A stretch of DNA of 64,000 bases from Clarireedia homoeocarpa. Lineage: Eukaryota; Ascomycota; Leotiomycetes; Helotiales; Rutstroemiaceae. The DNA lies in the NCBI GenBank assembly GCA_001465935.1, contig LNKV01000066.1, positions 1 to 64,000 of the forward strand, in the 5' to 3' direction. The position numbers and the translations under genes are program-made. A model generated the notes under the pieces. The model was not told the origin of the DNA and searched no databases. It saw nothing but the letters and a program-made list of their open reading frames with translations. Positions within the stretch are counted from its first letter, which is position 1. Each line of letters begins with the position of its first letter. This document shows positions 37,436 through 48,939 of the stretch, piece after piece.

Positions 37436-38571
37436 ATGGCCACTCGTTTCGCTATGCCTGCCCAGCCATTCAACACTTCTCCCTCCCAATATGCTCTCTT
37501 CAATGGTCAGTCGCAACAAGTATCGCCGACGAGCTCGAATATTCCGACTCCTCATAATGCTTCGCCGACATCCCCAAGAAGTGGACTTCCACATTACTTA
37601 CCAGCTCACACTCATCAGCTGAGGCCTCCCAAGTCGCCACTGTACATTCCTGCCGTTCTTAGACCAACAGATCCACCAAAGCGACTTTCAAAGCCATCGC
37701 CACTGACTCCACCCCAGAGCATGCATAGCAGCTTCGACGATTTGGAGAACGCGTCGACATTGACAAGAAGTTCCACCGGAGATAGTGGAAAGTTTGGATT
37801 GGGAGCAATAAGTGAATCGGAATGGAATGTTGCGGGATTGGGAAAAGTGACAGACTTACCAACAAGAAATCACTGGAAGGTATGTAACAAAAGTATTTCC
37901 CTTTTAATATACAACCTGAAGAAGTTTCTGGACACACTTGGTCTCAGAAAGTTTTGAGGATCCTTTGAGGCTTTTGTACTTGTGCAAAGCCAATGGTGCA
38001 ATACCTTGATGGTTATTACGTGCTGGAATGTCGCAATAGCCAATGACCCATGCAACATACTTTTTTTTGAGTCGCATCGCTTGGTTGGGTCGCGTGCTTC
38101 AGGATTATCCACCTTTGCATCCTACATCTGCAGATTATTACATGATATAAGCCATGTGCTAACCATTCACTGCAGCCCGATTCTCAATCCTCCATCTGCG
38201 ACGAAGCAACTTGCACACGATACTTCTCTTACTTCACACGGCGGCATCACTGTCGGCGATGCGGTAATATCTTCTGCGACCAACATTCCAGCCACACTAT
38301 CCCCCTTGATCAAGATGCCAACTATCATCCACAAGGCACTCAAAGCCGCTCTTGCGAACACTGCTTCAATGATTACAAACGTTGGTCAGTCGCAAGGTCT
38401 AGTCGATCCAACAGCGAAAGCTCCCAAGATGAACCAGGAACTCCAACAACCCCGGTCGTCAATTGCGCCAGAGGTCGAGCGATTGATAATATCCTTGGAC
38501 AAAAGCTGAAAGGTACGCCTGAAAGCCTTGGTGCCAGTGTCCCAAGGGATTGGAACTGGAGCACCTTCTGA
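37436..38571 (+). CDS. FYVE-type zinc-finger protein
   Basis: Predicted endosomal or vacuolar protein binding phosphatidylinositol 3-phosphate. Two exons, 37436-37879 and 38176-38571, flank a 296-bp intron (GTATGT...CTGCAG); the product is 279 residues. I chose ATG 37436 because of its strong context (caaccATGGcc). An in-frame ATG at 37349 would add 29 residues. Residues 1-148 are Ser/Pro-rich and disordered. The FYVE domain (about 151-218) shows the first Cys pair as C-x4-C (CDEATC), the signature RRHHCRRCGNIFC and a closing CEHC. The C-terminus (about 60 residues) has a basic/Ser patch and ends in WNWSTF. Small single-FYVE proteins of this kind are common in ascomycetes. The precise orthologue is not clear to me. 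PI3P binding is inferred from the intact basic motif. Confidence 0.9.
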
Positions 38572-39975
38572 GCATTGTCTATACACCGCCACGAGAATCA
38601 TTCAATCATCGTGATTATGATGGGATATGACCAGACGATATCAAGACGCACATGCACCTAGCTTTTCGATGCAGCTACATTTGGTTTTTATTTTGATCAG
38701 TACTTCAAGCAAGCAAGTCCAAGTAAAGAATCGTCCTGCTTTACCACCTATAGATCGCTTTATGTTTCGTTTTGTTTTTCATGTTTTATTGCTGTTGTTT
38801 TAGCGAGCTGGAGTGGGATGCTTTTTTTTTTTTTTTTGTATTTTGTTTTTTTTGGGAGGGACAACCTACATACTACAGGACTGGCATGGCGCACCTTGCG
38901 ACTATAGACTCCTTATTTGAATTTATGAAAGAGAGTTGGGGGACCGGTCGATCATATTATTTGATATGAAGGGTGGGTGGGGATGCTTTACTTGGAATTG
39001 AATCTTCGAACGGAAAGAAGATTTGGCGTATGAATGATGTGCTATGTTTGCATTGGCTGGGCGTCTTGTCTATTGGGGCGTCTATTTTTTTCGGTTGATG
39101 CATGGAATGGATATACCTTGAAGATAAGAAGGGAACTATGGGAAATGGCATGGGGACATGAGGGGTTTGCATTTTTTGGAGGAGGGGATTGCGAGATATA
39201 TGCTGTGCTGTATTGAGCTCGCCAACTTGTGTGCATATATGTTATTGTGGCTGCTGGCTTTTGTGGTGTGTCTTGGAGAGGACGAATGAGTTTAGATAGA
39301 CATGATACCTTGGTAGATAGGCAGTCTGATTCTGTAATGAATCAGCTGATGAGCGGATGATTGAATAAAAGATACTATTGAATCTTACATGAGTCTTGTC
39401 TTGTTTTCGCTGTGACTTGGTTAATGGTTTTCGTAGTAATGCTCATGCGTAAGAAGTAGAATGGAAGTAAACAATCAGGCATAAGAGACAAGAAAATTAC
39501 GGGATTTTGCCAGATGAGCATGGAAGGACGGTTGAGACGATATTATGATCAGTATCAGTCTCATTGTACTGTGCGCTAAACCTATCGAGGTAGGCGGGGT
39601 AGGTAGGATTGACTGCACGTGGATAGAGTAGTTAGTTTTAAGGAAAATTTGGATATGTATCGTTTTTCTTTGAATAAGTTAAGTTGCTTTTTTTTTTTTT
39701 TTTTTTTGGATCGGAGTTGGTTTGTTGCAACGGGTTGTTGGATTGGTATTGCAGACTTGGGAATATATACGCACCTTCATTCATTCATTTATTCGTCAAT
39801 CCTCTTTTCCTGCAAAATCAATATCATCGCCTAAGTTAGTTACGCTCTACTTCACAAACACACACACACACATACACGCACGCACTTTCCGCGAATCAGC
39901 CAGCTACCCATTTGATTAGTTAACTATCGATATAACACAACACAAACCAAACCAGCACTCCTCCCCACCGTGACC
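38572..39975. other. Intergenic between FYVE and methyltransferase genes
   Basis: 1.4 kb with no supported gene. T homopolymers lie at about 38822-38838 and 39691-39708, and a CA repeat at about 39856-39880. The left part is probably 3' UTR of the FYVE gene and the right part the promoter of the methyltransferase gene. Confidence 0.5.
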
Positions 39976-41223
39976 ATGACCCGGACCCGCCCCCTCCTCA
40001 CCAGTCTCCTCCGCATGTCCCCCGAGCTGGACGAGTCCCTCCTCGAAGCCGAAGACTACATGCAAGACGCGCTGACGACGATCTTTGACGAGGTGGTCAA
40101 CCAGCACGGCGACGGCGACACGGTCGGCACGGAGAGAGAGCAGAAGGTGGTTTATTGCGCGCGGAAAAGTGCGCTGCAGGGAGGCGTGGGTGAGGTCAAG
40201 GTGGCGCTGTATAAGCCGGGAGGGGCGTGGGAGCAGAGGGGGCTGTTTGCGCATTATGTTTGGAATGCGGGGGTGTTGGGTGGGGTGTTGATTGAAGGGG
40301 AGGGGGGAGGGGATGGGGATGGGGAAGGGGAGGAGAGGGAAGAGGGAGAGGGGGAGTGGGAACGAGTGAGGAAGGAGAGGGAGCCCTGGATGGTGAAAGA
40401 GGAATCGCTTCTTGAATTTGGGAGCGGGACGGGTCTGGTAGGGATTGTAGCGGCGCTTAAAGGCGCGAGGAGAGTGGTAATTACGGATTACCCCGAGGAA
40501 GGACTAGTTGCGAATATCAAGGCGAATGTAGATTTTAATATCAAAGAGGCAGAGACGAGGAAGAGGGTGGATGTAAGGGGTCATGAGTGGGGGGTGTTGG
40601 ATGGGGAGTGGGAGAGGGAGAATCGGGGGAAGTTTGGGAGGGTGGTGGCTTGTGATTGTTTGTGGATGCCGCATGAACATGGGAATTTGAGGAGGAGTTT
40701 GGGGTGGTTTTTGAGGGAGGATGGGAGGTGAGTTTGCTTCTTTCTTCCTTTCATGGTAGGTTTTAAAGGGGAGGGGGGGTTTCTGTGGTTGTGGAGGAGG
40801 GGAGAGGTGGTTTTTTAATATCTTGTTTCCGAGTTTGCGATTTTGGGATTGCTATCAACCATCTTCTGGATATGCAGCCCCCCCCTTTTCTTCCCCCATT
40901 CTCCTCACTCCCTCTTTCTTTCCCCTCTTCCTCATTTCTCTCACACCCCCTTTCTACAAAACCCTCTCAACTAACACAAAACACCAAAACCCAGAGCATG
41001 GGTAATAGCAGGTTTTCACACAGGACGCGAAAAACTACGGGGATTCTTCGATAAAGATGCACTCGCAGAAGTAGGGTTGGAAATCGAAGATATATACGAG
41101 AGAAATGCGTATGGCGTGGAGAGGGAGTGGATTGCGGATAGGGGGTACGAGGACAAGGTGGAGAGGAAGACTTGGTTGGTTGTGGGAGTTTTGAGGAAGA
41201 TCGGTGGGGGTGGGGGGAGCTGA
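39976..41223 (+). CDS. Nicotinamide N-methyltransferase-like (Methyltransf_16) SAM methyltransferase
   Basis: Seven-beta-strand SAM-dependent methyltransferase of the group that includes protein-lysine methyltransferases such as yeast Efm7/Nnt1. The substrate is unknown. Two exons, 39976-40727 and 40995-41223, with a 267-bp intron (GTGAGT...CCAG); the join completes an Arg codon and gives 326 residues. The start is ATG 39976 (tgaccATGa). Motif I is LLEFGSGTGLVG at about residues 145-156, followed by VVITDYPEEG. The family-typical VWNAG lies near residue 97 and ACDCLWMPHEHGNL near 223. Exon 2 supplies AWVIAGFHTGRE and the LEIEDIYERNAYGVEREW segment typical of the family. A low-complexity Gly/Glu/Asp insert sits at about residues 107-138, just before motif I; it is coded by G-rich DNA and probably forms a loop. 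Confidence 0.88.
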
Positions 41224-41841
41224 GATTGAGATGGATGGGATGGAGGTGGGAATAAGGTGGCATATGATGATGCGACGGATTGCGGGATGTGAATGTGGAT
41301 GTGAGGGCGAAAGTAAGTTATACCAAGCGAAGATGGACTGGAGTAGTATCGCATCGCATCGCATCGCATCAAAGGGGAGACGATAGAAAGATACATACTC
41401 GTAGAACAGAAGTGACAAAATAGAGGTAAAAGAGTTAGTTCATTTAATAACACAAGTACAAGTAGAGTAACTTACGTTAAAGATAACTAGCTATGAGCAC
41501 ATAGTAAATAAATACCACACACAGCATACAGATAGATAACTGGATAGGATAGGATGGGATAAGTTAGCATGGGCGACTGACTGCAAAATCACTGATATCC
41601 ATCTATACTTCACTTGCACAATTTATTACCCAACCACCTACTCAATGCATCATAAACCAAAAGTATTGATATATATATCTCAATAAGTTACGAAAACAAT
41701 TCATCACCTGAATATATCCATCTACACACCTATCCTATCATACAGACTATTCGAGAACTGCGATTGCGAGTGCGATTGCGATGCTATCTATATTACTATA
41801 TAGTATGTACATATGGCCCAAGTGCAGCCGTCAACACGTAT
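41224..41841. other. Short convergent intergenic region
   Basis: 3' ends of the methyltransferase (+) and the unknown gene (-) face each other. It holds a GCATC pentamer repeat at about 41348-41370 and otherwise AT-rich 3' flanking sequence. No gene seen. Confidence 0.55.
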
Positions 41842-43739
41842 TCATTCAACATTCTGCACCTTCTCCGTCTCCACCACCACCTTCACATCCCCATCCATCC
41901 ACTCCACCTTCCTCACTCCCAATACAGCCTTCACCCAGCTCGCTTCATCCGTGACTTCCACTAGCCCATTTACGCTTAGGACTTTGATGTTTTTCATTTT
42001 CAGCTTCTCGCATTTCTCCTTTTCGCCTCCCTCTTTTGCTATTCCATTTGTTTCTCCCTTTTCCTTTTCGCCTTCCCCTTCCCCTTCCCCTTCCCCTCCC
42101 CCTCCCCCTCCCCCTTCTCTCTGCCCCCCCTCTGCACCTTCACCTCCAATCAAGCCCTCAATCTTCCCCACCAAACTCGCAAAACCTACACAATTTAACG
42201 GAGTCAACGTAACCTGTTCCCTCTTTCGTTTCCCCTCACAAACAATATTAACATGATACGCCAATTCGCCTTTCTTCCTGACCACTGTTGCGGGCGTAGG
42301 TGCAGGCGCAGGCGCAGGCGAAGCTGAAGCTGAAGCCGTAGCAGGAGAAGAAGAAGCAAGTTTCTGTGCATTAGCCTTATTAAGAGATTCCTGATACAGC
42401 TGATTGAGTTTTGGATCCAGCTCTGGAAACGGCGGCGAAGAAGTGAGACCAGGTGATGCGGACGTTGGTGCAGCAGAGGAACCGCGACGTGTGCCGGGGG
42501 GGATCTTCTGGCCATCTTTATCCTTCCGGTACTCGATGGCGTAGATGCGTTGACGCTCGTTGGTGACCATGCGACGGAGTAGGGGGGTCACAAGGGAGAT
42601 GAGTCTGCAGATTGTTGTTTAGTATGGATATTGGAAGATGGGGTTTGGGTAACTGACTTGTTTTGCATTTGAGGCCATTTGTGTTTGCGAGTTGCGGCCC
42701 CGGGGGAGTTTTCTCCGAATAGCCTCTCGCCCCATCCTTCTTGGTCTAAGAATGTCTTGACGCATGCGTAGAGACGGAGTTTGGTCATATCGGTGTCGAG
42801 TTTGGCTTTGGTACCGACACAGGCGCTTCGCTCAGGATAGTTCTCATCAAGCATGTAGGCTTTTGCCGCTGCTTGTAGGGAGATGAAATCTTCGGGTGAT
42901 ATTTCCAAATTTGTGAAGAGTTTCGACATCGCTGGTCCTATTTTGCTGTTAGTATTGTCCTCATGATAGAGATCGATGGGTTCTTACTAGTATATTTCTT
43001 TGCGTTTGGTCCTGGCCGTCTGAATAGTGCCGCTGCCGAATGAACTCCAGCTGCTCGCGGATCGAGCGAATGTGCCCTGCTTTTTCTGGCATTTTCGTCA
43101 TCTGCAGGTGTATTGCTGGGCTCCAATTCATTCTCCTCATCCTCCATTTCTGACGGCTCGTCGCCCCATATTGCTAGCTGCCTAGCTTCTGCTTCTTCCT
43201 CTTCTTGTGTGGGCTTGCGACGTTTTCTGGGATTGGCTTGCTTGCTATGTATGAAACCAAAGACTTGTTCAGGTTCCGATGAATCATCTCTTGGCCTCTT
43301 TGAAGTTTTCTTCGGACTTCCTGCCTTGATTGGTGTAGAGGATCGATTGTCATTGTTATTCATAGGAATTTGCGATCGTCTTGTATCTTGCCCTCCAGCA
43401 GACTCGGCTGCCTGTAAAAGACTCGCAAATTGATTATTGGTATTCACGGGAGGGGCCTGACTGCTAGAATTATATCGAGTGAGACTTTCGAGCAGAGCTA
43501 TAGGATCGTCTAGGTCGTCGTAATTGGATATTCCTGTCATTGTATAAGTATCAGTCGGACAACATTGTGCGACATCAAAATTTACCATTTGTTGATTGAA
43601 TATGATGTCCTCCATTTCCTCCGAGGTCATATGAATAGGCATTGGCGTCCCCATGGTGCGATGTCGAGACTGAGGATCGCGCTGATTGCAGTGATGTTGT
43701 AGTAGTAGCATGTAGTGGGAGTTGTTGCTGGGTAGCCAT
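41842..43739 (-). CDS. Conserved-looking protein of unknown function, probably nuclear
   Basis: Four exons: 43739-43586, 43533-42988, 42937-42658 and 42604-41842. Introns are 52, 50 and 53 bp (donors GTAAAT, GTAAGA, GTCAGT). All three joins keep frame and give 580 residues. Residues 1-230 are disordered, with basic clusters KKTSKRPRDD and NPRKRRKPTQ resembling nuclear localisation signals, then an acidic stretch. The centre is ordered (MSKLFTNLEISPEDF, LQAAAKAYMLDENYPER, TDMTKLRLYACVKTFL, VTPLLRRMVTNERQR) and looks like a conserved helical domain. The C-terminal part (about residues 430-580) mixes beta-rich segments with a Gly/Glu low-complexity run coded by CCCCTTC repeats. I do not recognise a named family. 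It is divergent from the LMBR1 gene, from which it is separated by 444 bp. Confidence 0.8.
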
Positions 43740-44183
43740 GATCTTCACTGAGGGGAAGTTCAGTATGGCGGACACACGCGCTTGCACAATTCGCAGTTTG
43801 CTCGATGTTTGCTCAAAAAGTGGTGTTTTGGCTTGGTGGGTTACTTGGAATGTGCGGGACCCGGCTTTTCGGCCTTAAAAAGATTTCTAGATTTTGGGCA
43901 ATTTTTTGGTGTCAGGGCAAGACTACCAATTGGCGGGGCTAAGTGCGTCATGTTGGTCGCAGCAACAACCGAGAGCGGAAACAACTGCTGCCGTATCTCA
44001 CGTTTCTTGTCGCAAAGGATTTCTATCTTCTGAAAGTTCCATCTATCAATCACTTACTCACCGTCTTGACGATCACATATTGCTGCTGTTATTGTATGGA
44101 TTGATCCTATATACAGGCCTAACTCCCTCTTTGATGGTCACGACGCAACCGTCTCACGTTCGACTCCTATCGCTCCTATCGCT
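43740..44183. promoter_or_regulatory. Bidirectional promoter between unknown gene (-) and LMBR1-like gene (+)
   Basis: 444 bp separate two divergent start codons (43739 on minus and 44184 on plus), so both promoters and 5' UTRs must lie here. No specific element was identified with confidence. Confidence 0.6.
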
Positions 44184-46294
44184 ATGTTAGAAACTTTGGC
44201 AACATCCACGCCGATAGGCTCCGAGATATTCTCTCTGATTGCCTTGTTGGTTCTTAGTCTGATGGTATTATTGATCTTGCGATATTATTTACCCATTCGT
44301 ACCACACCGGCATACCTACTTGTACCTATTTTCTTCGCTCTATTCCTTCCCGCGAGCATCGTACTACTGGTTCCTATCGATCTTGCCTCGAGCGCAAGGA
44401 CTGAAGATGCGGGAAGTGGAGGGAGAGGGATATGGCTGTATGACCGATTGCTTCTAGTCGCATGGCGCATCACTTACTGGTTGACTTTCGCTTTAACATG
44501 GTTCGCATGCCTATACCCCTTTTTCTTGAGTTCTACTGATTCATTCATAGGTTTATCCTACCCATCCTTGCCGAATATGCCGATGCTGGATATCGAGACC
44601 CAAAAGCTCGCTTTATGTTCTCCCTGCGTGCGAATGCTCAGTATCAAGCCCTTATACTTGGTGCCGGAACTGCTACGATGATATACATATTTATCACATC
44701 AGGTGTTTCACCGGAATCACTCAAGAGTGTGGTCATGGCTCTGGCATATTGTTGGGGTCTGATACTAGCTGTTTATTTGATGGGCCATGGACTTGTTGCG
44801 ATACCACGAAACCTGTTCCGAAATGCAAACATAAGTGGTAAGCTGAGGAGAATACAAACCAGAGCGCCTAAGGTTCACGATAATATGGAGGAAGCGATTC
44901 GGAAGCTGGAAGACTTGGAGGCACAAGTTGCACAATTAGCACAGCGCAAGACCGGGACTGCAAGGGATTATAAGGACTGGATCGAGGAACTGGCCGATGA
45001 AAGTCATTTGCCGGAATCACTTCCAAGGACCCTGCCCCGACGATTGTCAACGCCAAACATCACAGTACCAACAGTCATTACCGAACGCTATTTAGCGGAT
45101 CTTAGCCGCCAATTGACAAGAGCACGACACAGCCGTGCTCGATATCTTGATGAATGGGATCGCCTTCTCAAAGATGCAGTGGAAACGCAGGCTATTTTGG
45201 ATTCGGCAGCATCAAAGAAGATCGAAATTGGCCGAGAGTCACCCAGCTCTTCCATACTTGAGAAGGTGATCATTTTGACACCCTACACTCGATATCTCTA
45301 CAAGTACCACTTCATTCCTTACTCGAAGATAGCTTTGGGAATTCTTTTGACTCTTGCTTCTATATGCATCATCTGGTCCGAATTTATCAAGTCTATTAAC
45401 CCTATCTTTTCGATCATCGCTGTTACGGTTGTACATCATCGTGATAGCGAGCGAGGCGAGATCGGATTCGCTGGTCAAGTCATTGCAGCTTTCTGGATTT
45501 CGTATATGTGCGCAGCAGCTTTGAGCTCGTTGTCTGAGGTAAAGGTTTGGAGAGGTCGAGCACTGGTCAGGAGGAACACTCATGGAGAAGCTGCTATGTG
45601 GTTCGCTATGCAAGTGGCGAAGCTTTCTGTACCCTTATCTTTCAACTTCATTACCTTCCTCCCGCCAGACGTTTACGAAAGAACGATGTTCTACAAATTC
45701 CTTGGAAAGCTCATCGTTTTTACACCCTTGGGAGAGTGGTTTGACTGGCTCTTCCCTATTTTCATATTAGTCCCTGTGAGTGCAACGCTCTTTAACCTTT
45801 ATGGGAAAGTCAAGGACTGTGTGGGATACGGCGGCGTAATTGAGGATGAGGATGACGAGAACGAAAGTGGCTATGGAACCGGATCTTGGCGTGAAGGTCG
45901 TGATCTGATCGAGCGGGAATTGAATGGTAGCACCTCCCTTGGTCGACTTGGTATACAGGCTCCTCCTCGACGCGCGGCTCCAAGCACCCCAAGTAGCCGA
46001 TCGAACATTTCGGTGTCTATGGATAGACAAACTAGAGCATTGGGTCAGCCATCTACATCCAGACCCCAAGCGACCGCAACTCAGAGCCGTGTTGAGAGTG
46101 AAGAAGAAAATTTCTTTGAGGCACTTGGCCATCGAATGAAAAATACCTTAGATACATTCGAAACCCCTAGCTTCCTTGAAGGGATCAAGCGGCCGAAATG
46201 GTTGGGAGGCGATGACGATGGTCAGCCAAGTGGTAGTGGGAATGATTTCACCCATTGGTTCGGTGGCCGTCAGGAAGGTAGGGTAAGATTGTAA
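44184..46294 (+). CDS. LMBR1-like (LMBRD2-type) multi-pass membrane protein
   Basis: Two exons, 44184-44500 and 44551-46294, with a 50-bp intron (donor GTTCGC, branch-like CTACTGAT, acceptor CATAG). The join restores WFILPILAEYADAGYRDP and yields 686 residues. The N-terminus has helices at about residues 15-35, 45-65 and 88-115. A helix pair follows around TATMIYIFITSG and ALAYCWGLILAVYLMGHGLVAIPR. The cytosolic region that follows has a coiled coil (EEAIRKLEDLEAQVAQLAQR) and a second helix-rich segment. Later helices include YSKIALGILLTLASICIIW and AAFWISYMCAAALS. The C-terminal 160 residues are hydrophilic and disordered. The LMBR1 family includes LMBD1, LMBRD2 and limb-region protein; animal LMBRD2 is linked to GPCR signalling. 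The role in fungi is unknown. The unusual donor is the only weak point. Confidence 0.9.
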
Positions 46295-47154
46295 AGACTG
46301 TATAATTTGTATATTCTTTAAAGGGCATAGCGAACGGAGTTTGAAAGAGGTTGGGACTATACTGCGCAGACACGCTTGACTTTCATCTGATAGTTAATGA
46401 CAAGAAATAATTATTATTCTAGCGTGGGAAGACTGGATTGTTTGTTGCACGGTTATCATGAGAAACCTAACAAGTGATCATTATTGCAGCAGTTTCATTC
46501 TCCGCCGCTTAATCTGATAGATCGACCATTGCTTGATGGACTATTGAAAAGTGACGTTTTTTGATAAGTTAGTCGTAGTGCAATTCGATATCAATGAGTG
46601 ATATTTGAAGCCATTCGCCATCAAAACTGCGTTCTGGCTCGGTCTTACTCGGCGAACCGCAGTACGTACCACCACCAATCAACATCGACTGTGACAAACA
46701 TTAATAATCATCATCCACGCTCACCAGCCTCTTTTTAAAAACTTCTCAATACGAGCACCAACCACAGCCTAGACCTGTGGTTCTCACCGCATTTAAGTAA
46801 ACCCTTGCAAATGGAGTTTTGTCCCGATAGGGTTTTGATGATACCCGCAGCCATACGGACTTCTTCGCGGGGTTTGACGCCGGAGCCGCCTATCTACATG
46901 TCTCATTACTTTCTTGCTGATTGCTAGTTGTTCTGGAAGAGTTCATTCCATCTCATCTACATGTCTGACTTTTTGGTTTGCTTGCACTTGATACGAACTG
47001 CATTTTATAGGTGCTAAAGAAAACGTCCCGTTTGATTGATAATTGCTTTCTGCTATCCAAGAAGTACTTTTCGTCGTTTCCGATACACGACTAACTTGGA
47101 GAATCAAGCTCAATTCACTCTGAAGAAGGGCTATGCGTATTAACAGTTGCGACA
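46295..47154. other. Intergenic, LMBR1-like 3' end and CorA-like promoter
   Basis: 860 bp without a gene. The minus ORF at 46943-47212 is an overlap with the first exons of the plus-strand CorA-like gene and has no motif. Confidence 0.5.
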
Positions 47155-48939
47155 ATGGACGATTATATGTTTGAGTCAGTACTATACGCGTTTCCCGAAG
47201 AATCCAGACCACCCGAGACTAACAAGCAGTCTGTTATACAGCACGAATGTCAAGCAATGCAAGAGCGTCGAGGAGCACACGACATACCTTGAGATGGTAT
47301 CTTACTCAGTAAGTGATCAATTTCTGAAATTTCAAAGTCACCTGCTAAGAAAACCACAGGATCCATCTTTCAACATAAATGAGGAGCATCCACTCACCCC
47401 GGATGAATTTGAGAATTTTCTCAATCGGAGAGTAAGATTTTCGGCCCCCATAACCGTGACATCTCATGCTCACGTTATAGGGTGCTTTCGCTCCACCAAA
47501 ACTTCCAGAGGGGGTTGTCCAATTGGCCTGCCTTCGATTGATGTAAGTAGATGGGCGTTAGAGAAGTTTCTACTGGCTACTTACAAATTTCATAGTCTAC
47601 AACAAAATGCCAAGCATCCAGAAACGTTCACTCCACATGTCATCAGCCTTCCGGCAAATGTCTATGTTTCTATGGTCAGAACCATGAACCTACCATATAG
47701 AGCAATCGAGTCAACGAGTGCCGTGGGACCGATATTTTGGGCAGCGTATGATCAAGACGAACAGAATCCTCACTTACGCAAGTTGTCCCTCGCCCTTAAA
47801 GCTTTACTCTTGCTAACGTTCATCTAAAGAAATCATAAATCGTAAAAGCGATGTAAGAAAGAAAGGAAAGACCCGTGGGTGGGAACTCATGCTCTCTCAC
47901 GACATCAAAAATGCAATTACAACCGGCTATGTGAAAGGCACGCCAAGCTCCGACATCGTAGTTAGCATCAAACATCTTCGAGCCTGCATATTACAAATCG
48001 GACATCCGATGCTCCTCCCCACTATCATCTTCTCCCACGATGTGTCCTCCAAGACTGATTTAAAACAACGCGAAGCACGTGACTGGCTGCGAAGACTCGA
48101 ACATGCCGTCTCTATGCGCTCAGAGATTGAAGAGAAAGAAGGCTACGTCAAAGACGGTGTTATGGATCTCGATAATATAAATAGAGATCTGGTGGAATGT
48201 CACTCGCAAGTTTTGTGGAAGCGACCGAAGGCCTACATAGCTATTCTGATGCAACTGGAAAAAGCGATGAAAACATTCTATGATCGATTACCGGAAAAGA
48301 GGAAGGATGAGACGATGAGAGCGCTGCAGGCGAGTATGATGGCTAGATTCGATTTCTATCGTGTTAAATTGCAGGGGCTTGAGAGTTACGCGTATACGAG
48401 TTTACAACGCCTAGATATCCAAAGGAGCGCTGTATGTTTCCCTTCTCCCCATCACACGCACTATCTTCCCTCTCAATTGACTCCTTACTGACTGGCCTCC
48501 CAAAAAGCTCTACAACATCATCGCCCAAAAAGAATCTAAACTCAACTTCCAAATGGCCGCTGAGCAGCGCCGTCTCGCGCACGCCGCAAAACGCGATTCT
48601 TCTGCCATGAAAACCATCTCCCTCCTCGGCGCTATCTTCTTTCCCGGCGCATACCTCGCCTCCGTTTTCTCCATGACGTTTTTCAACTTCCAAAATAACG
48701 ACGCCCCGGCTGTAAGCGAGTCCTTCTGGGTGTACTGGGCGGTGACGATCCCCATGACGATGATTATCGTCGCGCTGTGGTATGTGTGGGAGAAGCGGAG
48801 GGAGAAGAGGTATTCGTTGGAAGATTTAGATTTGGAGAATGGGAGCGAGGATATGGAGAAGGAGATTATGGCGACGATGAGGAAGAGGACTATGTCGAAG
48901 GTGAGTACGTGGGATACGAAGAATTCGAAGATTGAGTGA
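47155..48939 (+). CDS. CorA-like Mg2+ transporter-family protein, seven exons
   Basis: Exons: 47155-47174, 47242-47308, 47360-47431, 47481-47542, 47596-47777, 47830-48431 and 48508-48939. All six joins keep frame and give 478 residues. Introns are 49-76 bp. Five are GT-AG (donors GTCAGT, GTAAGT, GTAAGA, GTAAGT, GTATGT). The fifth (47778-47829) is GC-AG with the classic GCAAGT donor, because only it gives a continuous frame there. The N-terminus includes GAFAPPKLPEG and HPHVISL-like segments typical of fungal CorA-like proteins. A long helical region follows (REARDWLRRLEHAV, QGLESYAYTSLQRLDIQ). Two C-terminal membrane helices (LLGAIFFPGAYLASVFSMTFF and SFWVYWAVTIPMTMIIVAL) follow the CorA layout. 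The GMN loop motif of true Mg2+ channels is not evident; the loop reads FFNFQNND, so transport is not assured. The first 20-nt exon is the least certain. Confidence 0.85.
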
